In this document: positions 44,299 through 53,111 of the stretch, piece by piece
How positions within the stretch are numbered: position 1 is the stretch's first letter
Layout of the letters: each line of letters opens with the position of its first letter
From: WLWS01 sp965243105
GTDB taxonomy: Bacteria > Pseudomonadota > Gammaproteobacteria > Eutrophobiales > Eutrophobiaceae
NCBI GenBank assembly: GCA_965243105.1
Contig: CBDEUC010000003.1
Span: 2,108,001 to 2,172,000, forward strand
DNA: 64,000 nt
Direction: 5' to 3'
The notes under the pieces: model-generated
Databases searched by the model: none
What the model was told of the DNA's origin: nothing
What the model saw: the letters and a program-made list of their open reading frames with translations, nothing else
Made by a program: the position numbers and the translations under genes

Positions 44299-45603
44299 GT
44301 GACTGAGAAACACTACAAGATTTTCTGCCTCGTCCTGCTTCTCGTACTGGCGATCATGGGCGCAACTCTCCTGCAGTATGCCAGCCGGAACGAAAGACTG
44401 GAGCAGCAAAGCCAGGAAATACAATTGCAATACCTTGATGCCGTGTCCAGGATTGACAGGCTGCAGCAGGACCTGCTTGTTTTACAGCAGGAAGCGCTTC
44501 ATAAAATAAATAACTATGTCCCGCCAGCCGTACCCACTCCTGCAATCGTTCCCGATCCAGCTTCTGCAGCTGCAACCGAGAATGATGAAGTGACTGCCAG
44601 TGTCCCCGCTATGCCTGCGCCAGCCGGATTGGGAGAGCTGGATATCGCTCACCAGGAACAGAATATTTTCAATAGTGCCAACGAGAAGCTGACAAGGCTG
44701 GATTACCAGGGTGCCATCGAAGAGTTTTCAGGTGTTGAAGAAGATTCACCTTCGTACGTAACAGCCAGGTTGAGTATCGCACAGAGTTATTTTTACGCAC
44801 ATCAGTATCGACGCGCTGTTGATGAGTTTGAATTTGTGCTTGAGCAGAGTCCGGATCTTGTTGCCGCAGCAATCGGATTGGCGAATTCACATTCAAGGTT
44901 GGGAGATCATGTGGCACAGGTGGCCGCGCTTGACCGGGCGATTGCCACTGACCCCGGTAACTGGCTTCACTATAACGGACGTGCGACAGCCAGGCTTGCC
45001 CTGGGTGAATATGACAATGCCCGGGAAGACTATGAAAGGGCCGCAATGCTTGCTGGCGAAAACAAGACTCTAAGAGCAAATGCGCTTGAAAATATCGGGA
45101 TCATTTTTATCAACCGTGCGCAGTGGCTCGAGGCGTTTGAGCATGCAAACGATGTTAATAAAATCGAATCTTCACTGGGGTGGAACTGGTTATTCAGGGG
45201 TATCGCGGCAGCGCAAATGGAGCGCAATATTGACGCCTATGTCTCCTATGACCAGTGGTTTAAATACAAAAAGGCCACGGATCCTTACCTGTTAAAGCAG
45301 CTGCTGCCGGAAACACTGCATGAATACGTCGACGTCACCGTGGCGGGCCTGCCTAAATTAATTGATCCCCCCCTGTTGGCAGGAGATTCCTGCGTGAATG
45401 ATTACCAGTGTAAGAGTCAACAGTGCAGACCCGGTGCCCCCGATAATAAAACTAACTATTGCGTGGCTGAAGAGCTGGATTGCGCCGCAGAGAACAGTGC
45501 TGGCTTTCTTGCAGGAGAACTCGTGGAAATTGATGGTGCCAGCGTGCGTTGCTATGTGCCTTTAAAGGCCAATCCACGTTGGACAAGGGATAACAGGGGC
45601 TAA
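44299..45603 (+). CDS. Membrane-anchored TPR protein with Cys-rich C-terminus
   Basis: An anchored periplasmic protein, about 434 residues. A TM helix (FCLVLLLVLAIMGATLLQYA) is followed by a coiled coil (residues about 40-80), a Pro/Ala linker and TPR-like repeats (DYQGAIEEFSGVEEDSPSYV, LVAAAIGLANSHSRLGDHVA and GEYDNAREDYERAAMLAGEN). The tail has six Cys (DSCVNDYQCKSQQC, NYC, DCAA, VRCYVPL), a spacing resembling Dickkopf-like Cys-rich modules. The start is uncertain: GTG at 44248, 44278 and 44299 are in frame. First of three neighbouring TPR genes. Confidence 0.75.
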   Translation: MTEKHYKIFCLVLLLVLAIMGATLLQYASRNERLEQQSQEIQLQYLDAVSRIDRLQQDLLVLQQEALHKINNYVPPAVPTPAIVPDPASAAATENDEVTASVPAMPAPAGLGELDIAHQEQNIFNSANEKLTRLDYQGAIEEFSGVEEDSPSYVTARLSIAQSYFYAHQYRRAVDEFEFVLEQSPDLVAAAIGLANSHSRLGDHVAQVAALDRAIATDPGNWLHYNGRATARLALGEYDNAREDYERAAMLAGENKTLRANALENIGIIFINRAQWLEAFEHANDVNKIESSLGWNWLFRGIAAAQMERNIDAYVSYDQWFKYKKATDPYLLKQLLPETLHEYVDVTVAGLPKLIDPPLLAGDSCVNDYQCKSQQCRPGAPDNKTNYCVAEELDCAAENSAGFLAGELVEIDGASVRCYVPLKANPRWTRDNRG

Positions 45604-45683
45604 AGTGGTGTGGCGAATTAACCTGTCTTTACCTATACTTTTAAGGGTAATCTTCATTTTCGTGGATTCGTGAGGTACTGCGT

Positions 45684-46259
45684 ATGCGCAATTCAATCAT
45701 AAGAAGTATATTCATCGTCAGCTTGTTGCTTACGGGTAAGGTTGTGTCAGCCCAGTCCGTAACCATCCTCGGGCAAAGTGAAGATGCCCGCGAATGCTAC
45801 TTTTCTGCGCAAATAGCCATCCAGATGCAAAGCGCTTCGCGCTCTGATATTGAAACCTGTAACAGGGCTTTACAAACGCAGAACCTGGGGCTCAGGGACA
45901 AGGCTGCGACCTACATAAACAGGGGAGTTATCCATGTGGCACTGGAAAATTACCAGGAGGCCATTGATGATTACGCCACGGCTGAAAATCTTCATCCCGA
46001 GTTTGGTGCAATCCACGTAAACCGCGGCAACCTGTTTTTTCTCAGCGAGGTGTATGACGGGGCAATCAAGGAATATAACAAGGCACTTGAAATGGGACTT
46101 ACCCAGCAGTCAGTGGCGTATTTGAATCGTGGAATGGCCTACGAAAAACTGGGCCGTCTCCAGGAAGCAAAAACTGACTATTTGCAGGCAATTGAATTGG
46201 CACCGGACTGGAAACAGGCGCAGAGTAAACTGGAGCGAGTAAACAAAAAGCTGAACTAA
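45684..46259 (+). CDS. Exported TPR protein
   Basis: A 191-residue periplasmic TPR protein. The signal peptide (IFIVSLLLTGKVVSA) is cleaved before QSVT. At least three TPRs are visible: AATYINRGVIHVALENYQEA, FGAIHVNRGNLFFLSEVYDG and VAYLNRGMAYEKLGRLQEAK, with the canonical W/L-G-Y-A pattern. Two Cys (REC, ETC) lie before the repeats. It is 80 bases downstream of the first TPR gene. Such proteins are protein-interaction scaffolds; no partner is identified. Confidence 0.82.
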   Translation: MRNSIIRSIFIVSLLLTGKVVSAQSVTILGQSEDARECYFSAQIAIQMQSASRSDIETCNRALQTQNLGLRDKAATYINRGVIHVALENYQEAIDDYATAENLHPEFGAIHVNRGNLFFLSEVYDGAIKEYNKALEMGLTQQSVAYLNRGMAYEKLGRLQEAKTDYLQAIELAPDWKQAQSKLERVNKKLN

Positions 46260-46401
46260 ACTGTTGTAGAAGCCATCCATTAGAACTGGTACACCTGTTG
46301 TAATATCTTCCTGGTAGTAACTCCCCTTTTGGTGACACTGGCGACGCAAACCTGTCGGTTATTGCCCACATCTACCTGTACACACCGAATTACTGAAAGT
46401 T

Positions 46402-47787
46402 ATGAATCAATTTCTGCGAAAAACAGCAGCAGCCTTCGTGCTGGCTGTATTCTGCTACGCATCAACCAGTATTGCTGAAGAAGCATCTTTTCCTGATCGT
46501 CTTGCCTTACTCGGATTACTCGAGAATCGACAGTTAGCGGAACTCAGGGAATTAATTAATCAGTACCAGGAGGAATATGAGTCAGGTGGTGAGAGTGAAA
46601 GCAAAATTGTTTTCGTGCTGGAAACATTGGCAAACTCTGAGCCAGGTTATGTCGATATCATTAATGACTGGGTTACTGGTTCACCCGGGGATTATATTCC
46701 TCACCTTGTCAGGGCGTGGTCATACTATGACCTGGCATGGTCATGGCGAGGGCATCGTCTCAGGCAAGATACCTCCGCTGAAAGACTTGAAAAAATGCAG
46801 GCTTATCTCAGGCTGGCAGCCGATGACCTGAGCAAGGCCATCGAGTTGAAGCCGCGCCTGCCTGCGGCAGATGCATTGGCGATTAAAATCCTCATGCTCC
46901 TTGATGGAAGGCAGTATATGCGCACTACGCTGGAAGAGTCACTTCGACTAAACCCGGATAGTGTGCAGGTGCGTTCAAGTTACCTGTGGACTCTCAGGCC
47001 CGAGTGGGGTGGACGCGCTGAAACCCTTGTAGATTACGTGAATGAAGTGAAAAAGGCTGCCGGGATATATCCACAGCTGCAACCACTGCTGGGTTATTCA
47101 GATTATATTTTCGCGGCTGCCCTTGCCCGGAAAAAGCAATATCAGCAGGCCGCAGAGCATTTTGATTTTGCCGTTCAGCGTGGCGCTGACCATCTCATTT
47201 ATCGTGACCGTGGCATCAATTATTACCGGCTGGGAAAATTTGAGCTGGCCCTGGAAAACCTCGACGAATCGCTGAGGCTGTGGCCACAGGCCAGTGAAAC
47301 CCTGAGATGGAGAAGTTTTGTATATCAGCAACTGGACAGGAACAACGAAGCCTTGTTGGATCTTGACCTGGCCGTCAGGCTAAATCCAATGAACCGCTAT
47401 GTTTTGCTTGCACACGCCAGGTTGTCGAGAAAAATGAGGCGCTATGAACAGGTACTTGATAACTATGAAAGAGCGCTTTATTACAATTCCGATGATGCGG
47501 TAATCTGGTTTGAGAAAGGCATGCATAACTCCCATGAATTGCTAAATTTTCGTGCTGCCGAGCTCGAATTCAAAAAGGCCACTGAACTGGCACCAAATGA
47601 AACCGATTATTGGTACGAGTATGCCGCGGTCCTTCACTACAACGTGGACTGCAAGATAGTGACACCACTCTCAAAGTATCTTGAACTTTGTCATTCTGGC
47701 CTGGCCTGCCGGTCGGCCGAGCTGAAATGGGCAGAGGACGCCAGCCAATGGCTGGAAGAATCAGGTAGATGCTCGGCCGGGTACTAG
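46402..47787 (+). CDS. Exported TPR-repeat protein with Cys-rich C-terminus
   Basis: A 461-residue periplasmic protein. The signal peptide (AAAFVLAVFCYASTSIA) precedes EEAS. Residues 100-400 are helical repeats, including HLIYRDRGINYYRLGKFELA, NNEALLDLDLAVRLNPMNRY and YEQVLDNYERALYYNSDDAV. The tail has four Cys (VDCKIV, LCHSGLACRS, SGRCSAGY), likely disulphide-linked. It is the third TPR gene in a row and is convergent with mlaC-like. Role unknown; a scaffold for envelope assembly is an inference. Confidence 0.78.
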   Translation: MNQFLRKTAAAFVLAVFCYASTSIAEEASFPDRLALLGLLENRQLAELRELINQYQEEYESGGESESKIVFVLETLANSEPGYVDIINDWVTGSPGDYIPHLVRAWSYYDLAWSWRGHRLRQDTSAERLEKMQAYLRLAADDLSKAIELKPRLPAADALAIKILMLLDGRQYMRTTLEESLRLNPDSVQVRSSYLWTLRPEWGGRAETLVDYVNEVKKAAGIYPQLQPLLGYSDYIFAAALARKKQYQQAAEHFDFAVQRGADHLIYRDRGINYYRLGKFELALENLDESLRLWPQASETLRWRSFVYQQLDRNNEALLDLDLAVRLNPMNRYVLLAHARLSRKMRRYEQVLDNYERALYYNSDDAVIWFEKGMHNSHELLNFRAAELEFKKATELAPNETDYWYEYAAVLHYNVDCKIVTPLSKYLELCHSGLACRSAELKWAEDASQWLEESGRCSAGY

Positions 47788-47794
47788 GGGAAAG

Positions 47795-48394
47795 CTAGTC
47801 GTCGTAGTTTTTAACCTTTTCTTCCATTTGCAATAACAAGCCATTCATTCCATCAGTCTTGATAATATTCCTGTACTCGGTTCGATATCGAGTGACCAGG
47901 CTCAGGGATTCGATGAGAAAATCATAGGCCATCCATTTTTCATCAACGAGTTCCATTCGATAGGTGATGGGAATCTGGATTTCATTGGAAATTATCACTG
48001 TATCTACCGTGGCAAAGCGGTTACCTTCTATCATGCCAGTGACGTATTCCACTTTTTCGCCATTATAGTTATTGATGCGCTCCCAATAGGTATTGAGCAG
48101 GATTAGTCGGAACAGGGATTCAAACCTTTCCTTCTGCTCTGCAGTCGATTTTCTCCAGTTAATTGCGAGGATACGGCGAGACATGCCGGAAAAATTTATC
48201 TGTTCACCAACGATGGCGTAAATTTTTTCCTTCCTGTCAGTATTCGAAATCGTATCATCCTGGAGCAAGCCGAGAACCTGGCCGACAGTTTCCTGGACCA
48301 CCAGGCCAGGTTTGATCTCCTGCGCGGCCAACGGCATTGTCAGCGTTACGAGCAGGGAACAGGCTAATACAATGTGGAATTGAATTCTGGGCAT
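47795..48394 (-). CDS. mlaC: MlaC/Ttg2D family periplasmic phospholipid-binding protein
   Basis: A periplasmic lipid shuttle of the Mla system, which moves phospholipids between outer and inner membranes. ATG at 48394 gives 199 residues starting with a signal peptide (HIVLACSLLVTLTMPLAA). The family layout is present: INFSGMSRRILAINWRKSTA, AEQKERFESLFRLILLNTYW and DEKWMAYDFLIESLSLVTRY. The longer frame from 48478 has a poor N-terminus. No mlaFEDB genes are adjacent, so this is an orphan member; the related HpnM family (hopanoid transport) is an alternative. Confidence 0.82.
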   Translation of the reverse strand: MPRIQFHIVLACSLLVTLTMPLAAQEIKPGLVVQETVGQVLGLLQDDTISNTDRKEKIYAIVGEQINFSGMSRRILAINWRKSTAEQKERFESLFRLILLNTYWERINNYNGEKVEYVTGMIEGNRFATVDTVIISNEIQIPITYRMELVDEKWMAYDFLIESLSLVTRYRTEYRNIIKTDGMNGLLLQMEEKVKNYDD

Positions 48395-48510
48395 ACTCCG
48401 GTCTCCGGTACCAGCGTACAGCACTTTGTTTTTGCAGGCGTCGTCCTTAACTCTATTTTGATTACCAGACTCTTGCAAGCCATTTACGAGACAGGGGAAC
48501 TACCATTCAC

Positions 48511-50214
48511 CTATGCACGCGTGAGCAGGTGCATGTAGTCTTCCTGTGTATCGATATCAAATTCAGCTTCAGGTATTTCGAGCGTTTTTACCCGCGTAAT
48601 ATTTTTTTCTATAACAGCCTTGGCTCCACGATCTCCACTTAACTTCATGACATCTGGAAAAAAATCCCGCGGAATAATTACCGGCGCACCGACTGTGCCG
48701 GCAAATGATGCGGCAACAATTTGGGATTTATCCTGCAGCCAGGTCTCCTGTAGCTGGAGTAGCTGATCGGGACCAACCATGGCCTGGTCGCAGAGTATCA
48801 ACATTATTGCCTGGCAGCTGTCAGGCAGGCTTTCTATTCCTGCCTTGATGGATGAGGCCATGCCGCTTTCCCAATCATTGTTGTACACGATTCCGGCGTC
48901 AAGGTTTTCAATTTCGCGGGTTATTTTCTGTGCCCTGGCGCCGAGTACAACCTTCACAGGGTTTTCGACGACCTCACTGGCGGACTTGACGCTTCGTTTC
49001 AGGAGAGACATTCCCTGGTATTCAAGCATCTGCTTGAGACCTCCAAAGCGTTTTGCTTCTCCGGCAGCGAGCACTACCGCGTAAAGATCTGTTGCCGTAG
49101 CTCCTGAAGCGTCGTGCAGGGGCTCATTGCTGGAGTTCAGGGGCTGGGCGTTTCTGCCGTAACGATTAGCCTGTATTTGCGCAACGAGAGACAGCGCAAT
49201 TTCCTCGGGTGCTTCTCCTCCAATATCAAGACCGACGGGTCCAAAAATTCGTGAGCGTATTGAGGCCGTATCGTCGCCAAGCGATTCAAGCAGGCGGTCA
49301 CGCCTTGCAGCGGGTCCGAGCAGTCCAACGTAGAGGGCAGAGGTGTTTTTCACTGCCGCGAGGTAGAACTCATCCTGTTCAATCTTGTGAGTCATGAGAA
49401 CCAGCGCATCAATCTCCTGCAGTACAGGGCTGTCCGTCAACTCACTGGCATCGGATAGCATACGATTATCAACGTTGGAAAAACACTCCTGTTCCAGGAA
49501 AGATTCCCTGTAATCGACGAGACTGACTTTCCAGCCAAGTTCAAATGCAAAACGAATAATCGGCTCGGCATCGGGCCCGGCACCAATCACCATGAGATGA
49601 AAAGGAGGGCTGATCTCACTGGTGAATATGGAAACTTTTTCACCATCGACCTGGTGTTCCATGTAAACAGCAGAGCCAGTCCTGCGGGTTTCAGCAACCT
49701 GCTTTTCTATATCAGTACTCCAACCGGGCAGCATGTTTGAAGAATTGTCATCCCCGTCAGTGACAAGACAATTGAAGTCGCTATCGATTTTTTCATGGCC
49801 AGATTCACAAACACTTAGCAGAACCTGTTTTTGATTGCTTTCCAATGCCTTGTCAAAAAGGGAAAAGATTAGTGACTTCCCATCTCCGGGCACGAACTGC
49901 AGAAGGATCCTGACTGCGCCATTACAACCGAGACCAAGACCCCAAATTTCGTCTTCCGGCGCACGCATGTCATAAAAAACAATCTTGTTGCATCGGGAGT
50001 TAAACACTTCTTCCGAATGAGCCAGTAAATCTGCTTCAAAACACCCACCCCCTAGAAGACCAAAAAATTTTGCATCGGGTGTAATTATCATTCGAGCACC
50101 GGCTTTTCTGTAGGTAGAGCCCATGGTTTCAATTATCGTGGCCAGTACGAGCCCCTCGTGTTGTGACCCGAGCTGCCGATATTTTTCTAGGAGGGCTGGA
50201 AGATTGGTGTTCAT
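48511..50214 (-). CDS. XdhC-MocA fusion (molybdenum cofactor insertion and nucleotidyl transfer)
   Basis: A 567-residue fusion. Residues 1-350 match XdhC/CoxI, with the start TIIETMGSTYRKAGARMIIT, GLLGGGCFEADLL and the C-terminal Rossmann part beginning HLMVIGAGPDAEPIIRF; XdhC binds and inserts Moco into xanthine dehydrogenase-type enzymes. Residues about 375-567 are a MobA/MocA-like nucleotidyltransferase: VVLAAGEAKRFGGLKQ, IMLILCDQAMV and FDIDTQEDY. Fusing both steps is known but uncommon. No xdh, cox or other molybdoenzyme gene is in the window. Confidence 0.88.
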   Translation of the reverse strand: MNTNLPALLEKYRQLGSQHEGLVLATIIETMGSTYRKAGARMIITPDAKFFGLLGGGCFEADLLAHSEEVFNSRCNKIVFYDMRAPEDEIWGLGLGCNGAVRILLQFVPGDGKSLIFSLFDKALESNQKQVLLSVCESGHEKIDSDFNCLVTDGDDNSSNMLPGWSTDIEKQVAETRRTGSAVYMEHQVDGEKVSIFTSEISPPFHLMVIGAGPDAEPIIRFAFELGWKVSLVDYRESFLEQECFSNVDNRMLSDASELTDSPVLQEIDALVLMTHKIEQDEFYLAAVKNTSALYVGLLGPAARRDRLLESLGDDTASIRSRIFGPVGLDIGGEAPEEIALSLVAQIQANRYGRNAQPLNSSNEPLHDASGATATDLYAVVLAAGEAKRFGGLKQMLEYQGMSLLKRSVKSASEVVENPVKVVLGARAQKITREIENLDAGIVYNNDWESGMASSIKAGIESLPDSCQAIMLILCDQAMVGPDQLLQLQETWLQDKSQIVAASFAGTVGAPVIIPRDFFPDVMKLSGDRGAKAVIEKNITRVKTLEIPEAEFDIDTQEDYMHLLTRA

Positions 50215-50428
50215 TGAATCCTGTGCCTGTTACAAGCGCTGATTGTTTTAATGCTCAAGTTCCGGGATGGGAAATGATACAGGCCATTGATGTTCAATAC
50301 CAAGTTCATGAATCAGCGCTGAGGGAAATGTGAGGACTCAACGCAGTTGTCAGCAGTAATTTGCGGGCCTGGCATGCAAGCCGCAGCGGGTGAGTCTCTC
50401 GCATCGCGAAATGCAGGATGCTGGTCGC

Positions 50429-52111
50429 TTACTTGTTTAGCTTTGCCAGTGCACGACCAGCCTGTTCAACGCCCTGTTCGTCTGCCAGCTTGTACCAGAT
50501 TTTTGCCTCTTCGACATTGCTTGTCACGCCGCGCCCCTTGGCATAGATCACACCAAGGTTAAACTGCGCATTGGGATGCCCTGATTCAGCTGCCTTGCGA
50601 TACCAGTGAAAAGCCTCAACGTCATCCCGTTCCACACCCTCTCCCTTACCATACATGTAGCCAAGATTGAGCTGAGCATCTATATGGCCCTTCAGCGCAG
50701 CCTTTTTATTCCAGCGAAAGGACTCGCTGAAGTTTTTCTCCACTCCATAACCCCGGGCATAAAACTCACCAAGATTGTAGATGGAATTCAGGTGCCCCCT
50801 TTTTGCAGCCCTGAGCGTCCAGTCAAAGGCCGCCTTTTCATCCTTTTCAATACCAACGCCTTTCATATACATCATGGAAATCGTGGCCTGGGAACTGACA
50901 TCTCCCTGTTCTGCAGCTCTTTTGTACCACACAAACGCCTCGTTATAATCCTGCTCAACGCTGCGGCCTTTCGCATACATAACGCCCATGTTGAATTGAG
51001 ATAAGGCGTGTCCCTGCTCGGCGGCTTTCTGGAACCACTTGAAGGCTTCCGCGTCATTTACAGGTGTTCCTTCACCCTTGGCGTACATGAATGCCAATGC
51101 TGCCTGTGCCTCCGCATCTCCCGATTCAGCCTCGCGGATTGGCCCTGCAAGGGGATCTTCTTTTTCCGGTTCTGGTGCGAGCTCGGCCGCTTTTAGTTTC
51201 GCAGGGCTGGCGCTTATGAAGCTTGATTGCCATTCCATTATAGTCTGCGGGCGGTCCTGATGCCTGAACTTCATCGCAGCATCGATCGCTTCCAGTAGCT
51301 TGCTGGAGTAACGACCTGCACCAATTTCTACGGCAGGCACGTAAGTATCCCTTGCCGCCAGGCTCAGGGCAGAACTCCTGTTGATAGCATCAGATGGCGG
51401 TACGCCGGCAATGGCCCTGTACATGGTTGCACCAAAAGCATAGATGTCGGTCCATGCTCCCTGCTGCTCGTCTTCCGAGTTGTACTGCTCAATTGGCGCA
51501 TAGCCTTTTGAAAAAATACTGGTTAATGACTGTTGTTGTTCACTCAGGCTTTGCCGTGCAGAACCGAAGTCCAGCAACACCGGGTCACCATCCACTCGAA
51601 TAAAAATGTTTGCTGGTTTTATGTCACGGTGAATAAAGCCATGGGCGTGCACCTGCTTCATACCATCGATGATGGGAAAAATAACCGTCCCGATATCTTC
51701 TTCATCAAGTATCTTTCGGCGATTGAGAATGTCCTGCAGGCTTTCTCCCAGCTCGTAGTCCATGACCATGTAGGCCGTGTTGTTCGACTGGAATACGTTG
51801 CGGACTCGAACGATGTTTGGATGGTTAAACAATCCCAGCGTGCGCGCTTCCTCCAGGAATCTCTCCAGACCCCAGAGGTAGCGTTCATAATGACTTTGAG
51901 AGATGGGAACAACACTGCCATCTTCACCCCGGGCTGCCAGGTCAATGGGCATGTATTCCTTGATCGCCACCTCGTGCGCGAGGTTCTTGTCATCGGCAAG
52001 ATAGGTGATGCCAAACCCACCCTGGCCCAGGATCTCGCGAATCTCATACCAGTGAAGTTCCGAGCCCGGTTGCAGGGAATTCATGTGGCGCTTTTTACTT
52101 TGTTTACTCAC
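50429..52111 (-). CDS. Ser/Thr protein kinase with Sel1-like repeats
   Basis: A 560-residue kinase. Residues about 18-285 are a Hanks-type kinase: ILGQGGFGITYLADD (Gly loop), HEVAIKEYMP (Lys), GFIHRDIKPANIFI (catalytic loop), LLDFGSAR (DFG) and TDIYAFGATMYR. After a linker come about six Sel1-like repeats (about 325-555), for example AQFNLGVIYAKGRGV and AFHWYRKAAESGH. There is no TM segment, so it is cytoplasmic. Sel1 arrays act as protein-binding scaffolds. Its substrates are unknown. A long AT-rich region (52112-52326) precedes it and may hold its promoter. Confidence 0.9.
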   Translation of the reverse strand: MSKQSKKRHMNSLQPGSELHWYEIREILGQGGFGITYLADDKNLAHEVAIKEYMPIDLAARGEDGSVVPISQSHYERYLWGLERFLEEARTLGLFNHPNIVRVRNVFQSNNTAYMVMDYELGESLQDILNRRKILDEEDIGTVIFPIIDGMKQVHAHGFIHRDIKPANIFIRVDGDPVLLDFGSARQSLSEQQQSLTSIFSKGYAPIEQYNSEDEQQGAWTDIYAFGATMYRAIAGVPPSDAINRSSALSLAARDTYVPAVEIGAGRYSSKLLEAIDAAMKFRHQDRPQTIMEWQSSFISASPAKLKAAELAPEPEKEDPLAGPIREAESGDAEAQAALAFMYAKGEGTPVNDAEAFKWFQKAAEQGHALSQFNMGVMYAKGRSVEQDYNEAFVWYKRAAEQGDVSSQATISMMYMKGVGIEKDEKAAFDWTLRAAKRGHLNSIYNLGEFYARGYGVEKNFSESFRWNKKAALKGHIDAQLNLGYMYGKGEGVERDDVEAFHWYRKAAESGHPNAQFNLGVIYAKGRGVTSNVEEAKIWYKLADEQGVEQAGRALAKLNK

Positions 52112-52326
52112 AGCGTCTTGTACCGCTAATTCAGGCTGTTACGAATATATAGCAACATTGCATACTCCGTGCCATATGCACAGTGGTGGCAAGCTTAATA
52201 TACAAACCTAAAAATGCCTTAATTGCAATAATTTAGGGGCAAAATATCGTTTATTTTATTAAAAATAGTGCTTATCACCATGATTCAATGAAAAATCTGT
52301 AAAGAGGGCAGATTTGAGAGGGTATT

Positions 52327-52689
52327 TCAGCGAGGGACCACTATGTCGACATATTCCCCGTTAGTTCTCAGCTGGATGCTGGAAAGGGCCTGCCCGGCAC
52401 ATGGACCCGCCACGCAAAAACCGTCTTCAATGCGAAACAGCGCACCGTGCGTAGCGCATTGAATATAGGTACTTTCATTGTCAAGAAACTGGCCAGGTAC
52501 CCAGTCCAGGTTGACGCCGGTGTGAGGGCATCGATTGAGGTAGCAGTATACGTTTTCGCCCTGGCGCACCAGGAGTAAATCCAGCTGTCTACCGGAGTAT
52601 TCAATTCGCAGCCCCCTGCTTCCACCGTCTTCTATTGAAGACAGCAGGAAACGCGCGGCAGGTTTTTGCTGTGGGTCCACTTCATCCAT
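52327..52689 (-). CDS. Rieske [2Fe-2S] protein
   Basis: A 120-residue soluble protein with a Rieske cluster site: CPHTGVNLDW (CxH) and CATHGALFRIEDG (CxxH), which bind the 2Fe-2S cluster. The fold extends from LDLLLVRQGENVYCYLN to the C-terminus. Such small ferredoxins are electron carriers for oxygenases or nitrite-reductase-like small subunits. No oxygenase subunit is adjacent, so the redox partner is unknown. It lies between the Sel1 kinase and carA, at the right edge of the accessory block. Confidence 0.88.
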   Translation of the reverse strand: MDEVDPQQKPAARFLLSSIEDGGSRGLRIEYSGRQLDLLLVRQGENVYCYLNRCPHTGVNLDWVPGQFLDNESTYIQCATHGALFRIEDGFCVAGPCAGQALSSIQLRTNGEYVDIVVPR

Positions 52690-53111
52690 TAGTATTTCCT
52701 CTTTTACCCGGGACTCTCACACAGTACTGGCCGGGCCCGCCTATTTTACAACATGCAAGGCTTAGCCAACATTCTTGGCACGCATTCACGGGTTGTAATC
52801 CTAAGCCCATGATTATTATTGAACCTGCCTGGCTTCATGATGCTCTTCGCCGTCTTTTAGCAAAGGCTTGAGAAGAAAAAAACTCCAGATTATAACGACG
52901 CAGCTATTTATGATTGCCGCCGAAACATTTATAATTGACACTATTAACAGTCTCTTGTCCCGGTGGTAGAAAGAGATAAGGAACCTGACACGGGAGTGAT
53001 CGAAAGATTACTCCCGTTTTTATGTACGCTGAATTTGTAAACCCTCAAAAAAGCGGGTGAAGGCATCCCCATTGCTACCCCTTGTTTGCAGGAACACTAA
53101 CGGAGAAATGC
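52690..53111. other. Gap before carA, no protein gene seen
   Basis: About 420 bases with no supported gene. The first half (to about 52930) shows nothing I can identify. A TATAAT box sits at 52930-52935 without a good -35 element. The second half is the carAB leader with a hairpin terminator (see the separate entry). Confidence 0.5.
52958..53021 (+). promoter_or_regulatory. Possible attenuator in the carAB leader
   Basis: A strong intrinsic terminator: CGGGAGTGATC (52991-53001), loop GAAA, GATTACTCCCG (53006-53016), then TTTTTAT; the 11-base-pair stem has a single wobble. An upstream TCCCGGTG (52958-52965) can pair with CACGGGA (52989-52995), which overlaps the terminator's 5' arm, so the two structures are mutually exclusive. 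The pattern suggests control of carAB by transcription termination; the effector cannot be read. It may instead be the end of a short unrelated transcript. Confidence 0.5.

Noticed and set aside
23844..53081. The accessory block as a prophage or conjugative island
   Set aside because: No integrase, recombinase, phage, conjugation or plasmid gene was found in it, and its flanks lack tRNA genes or repeats I can see.
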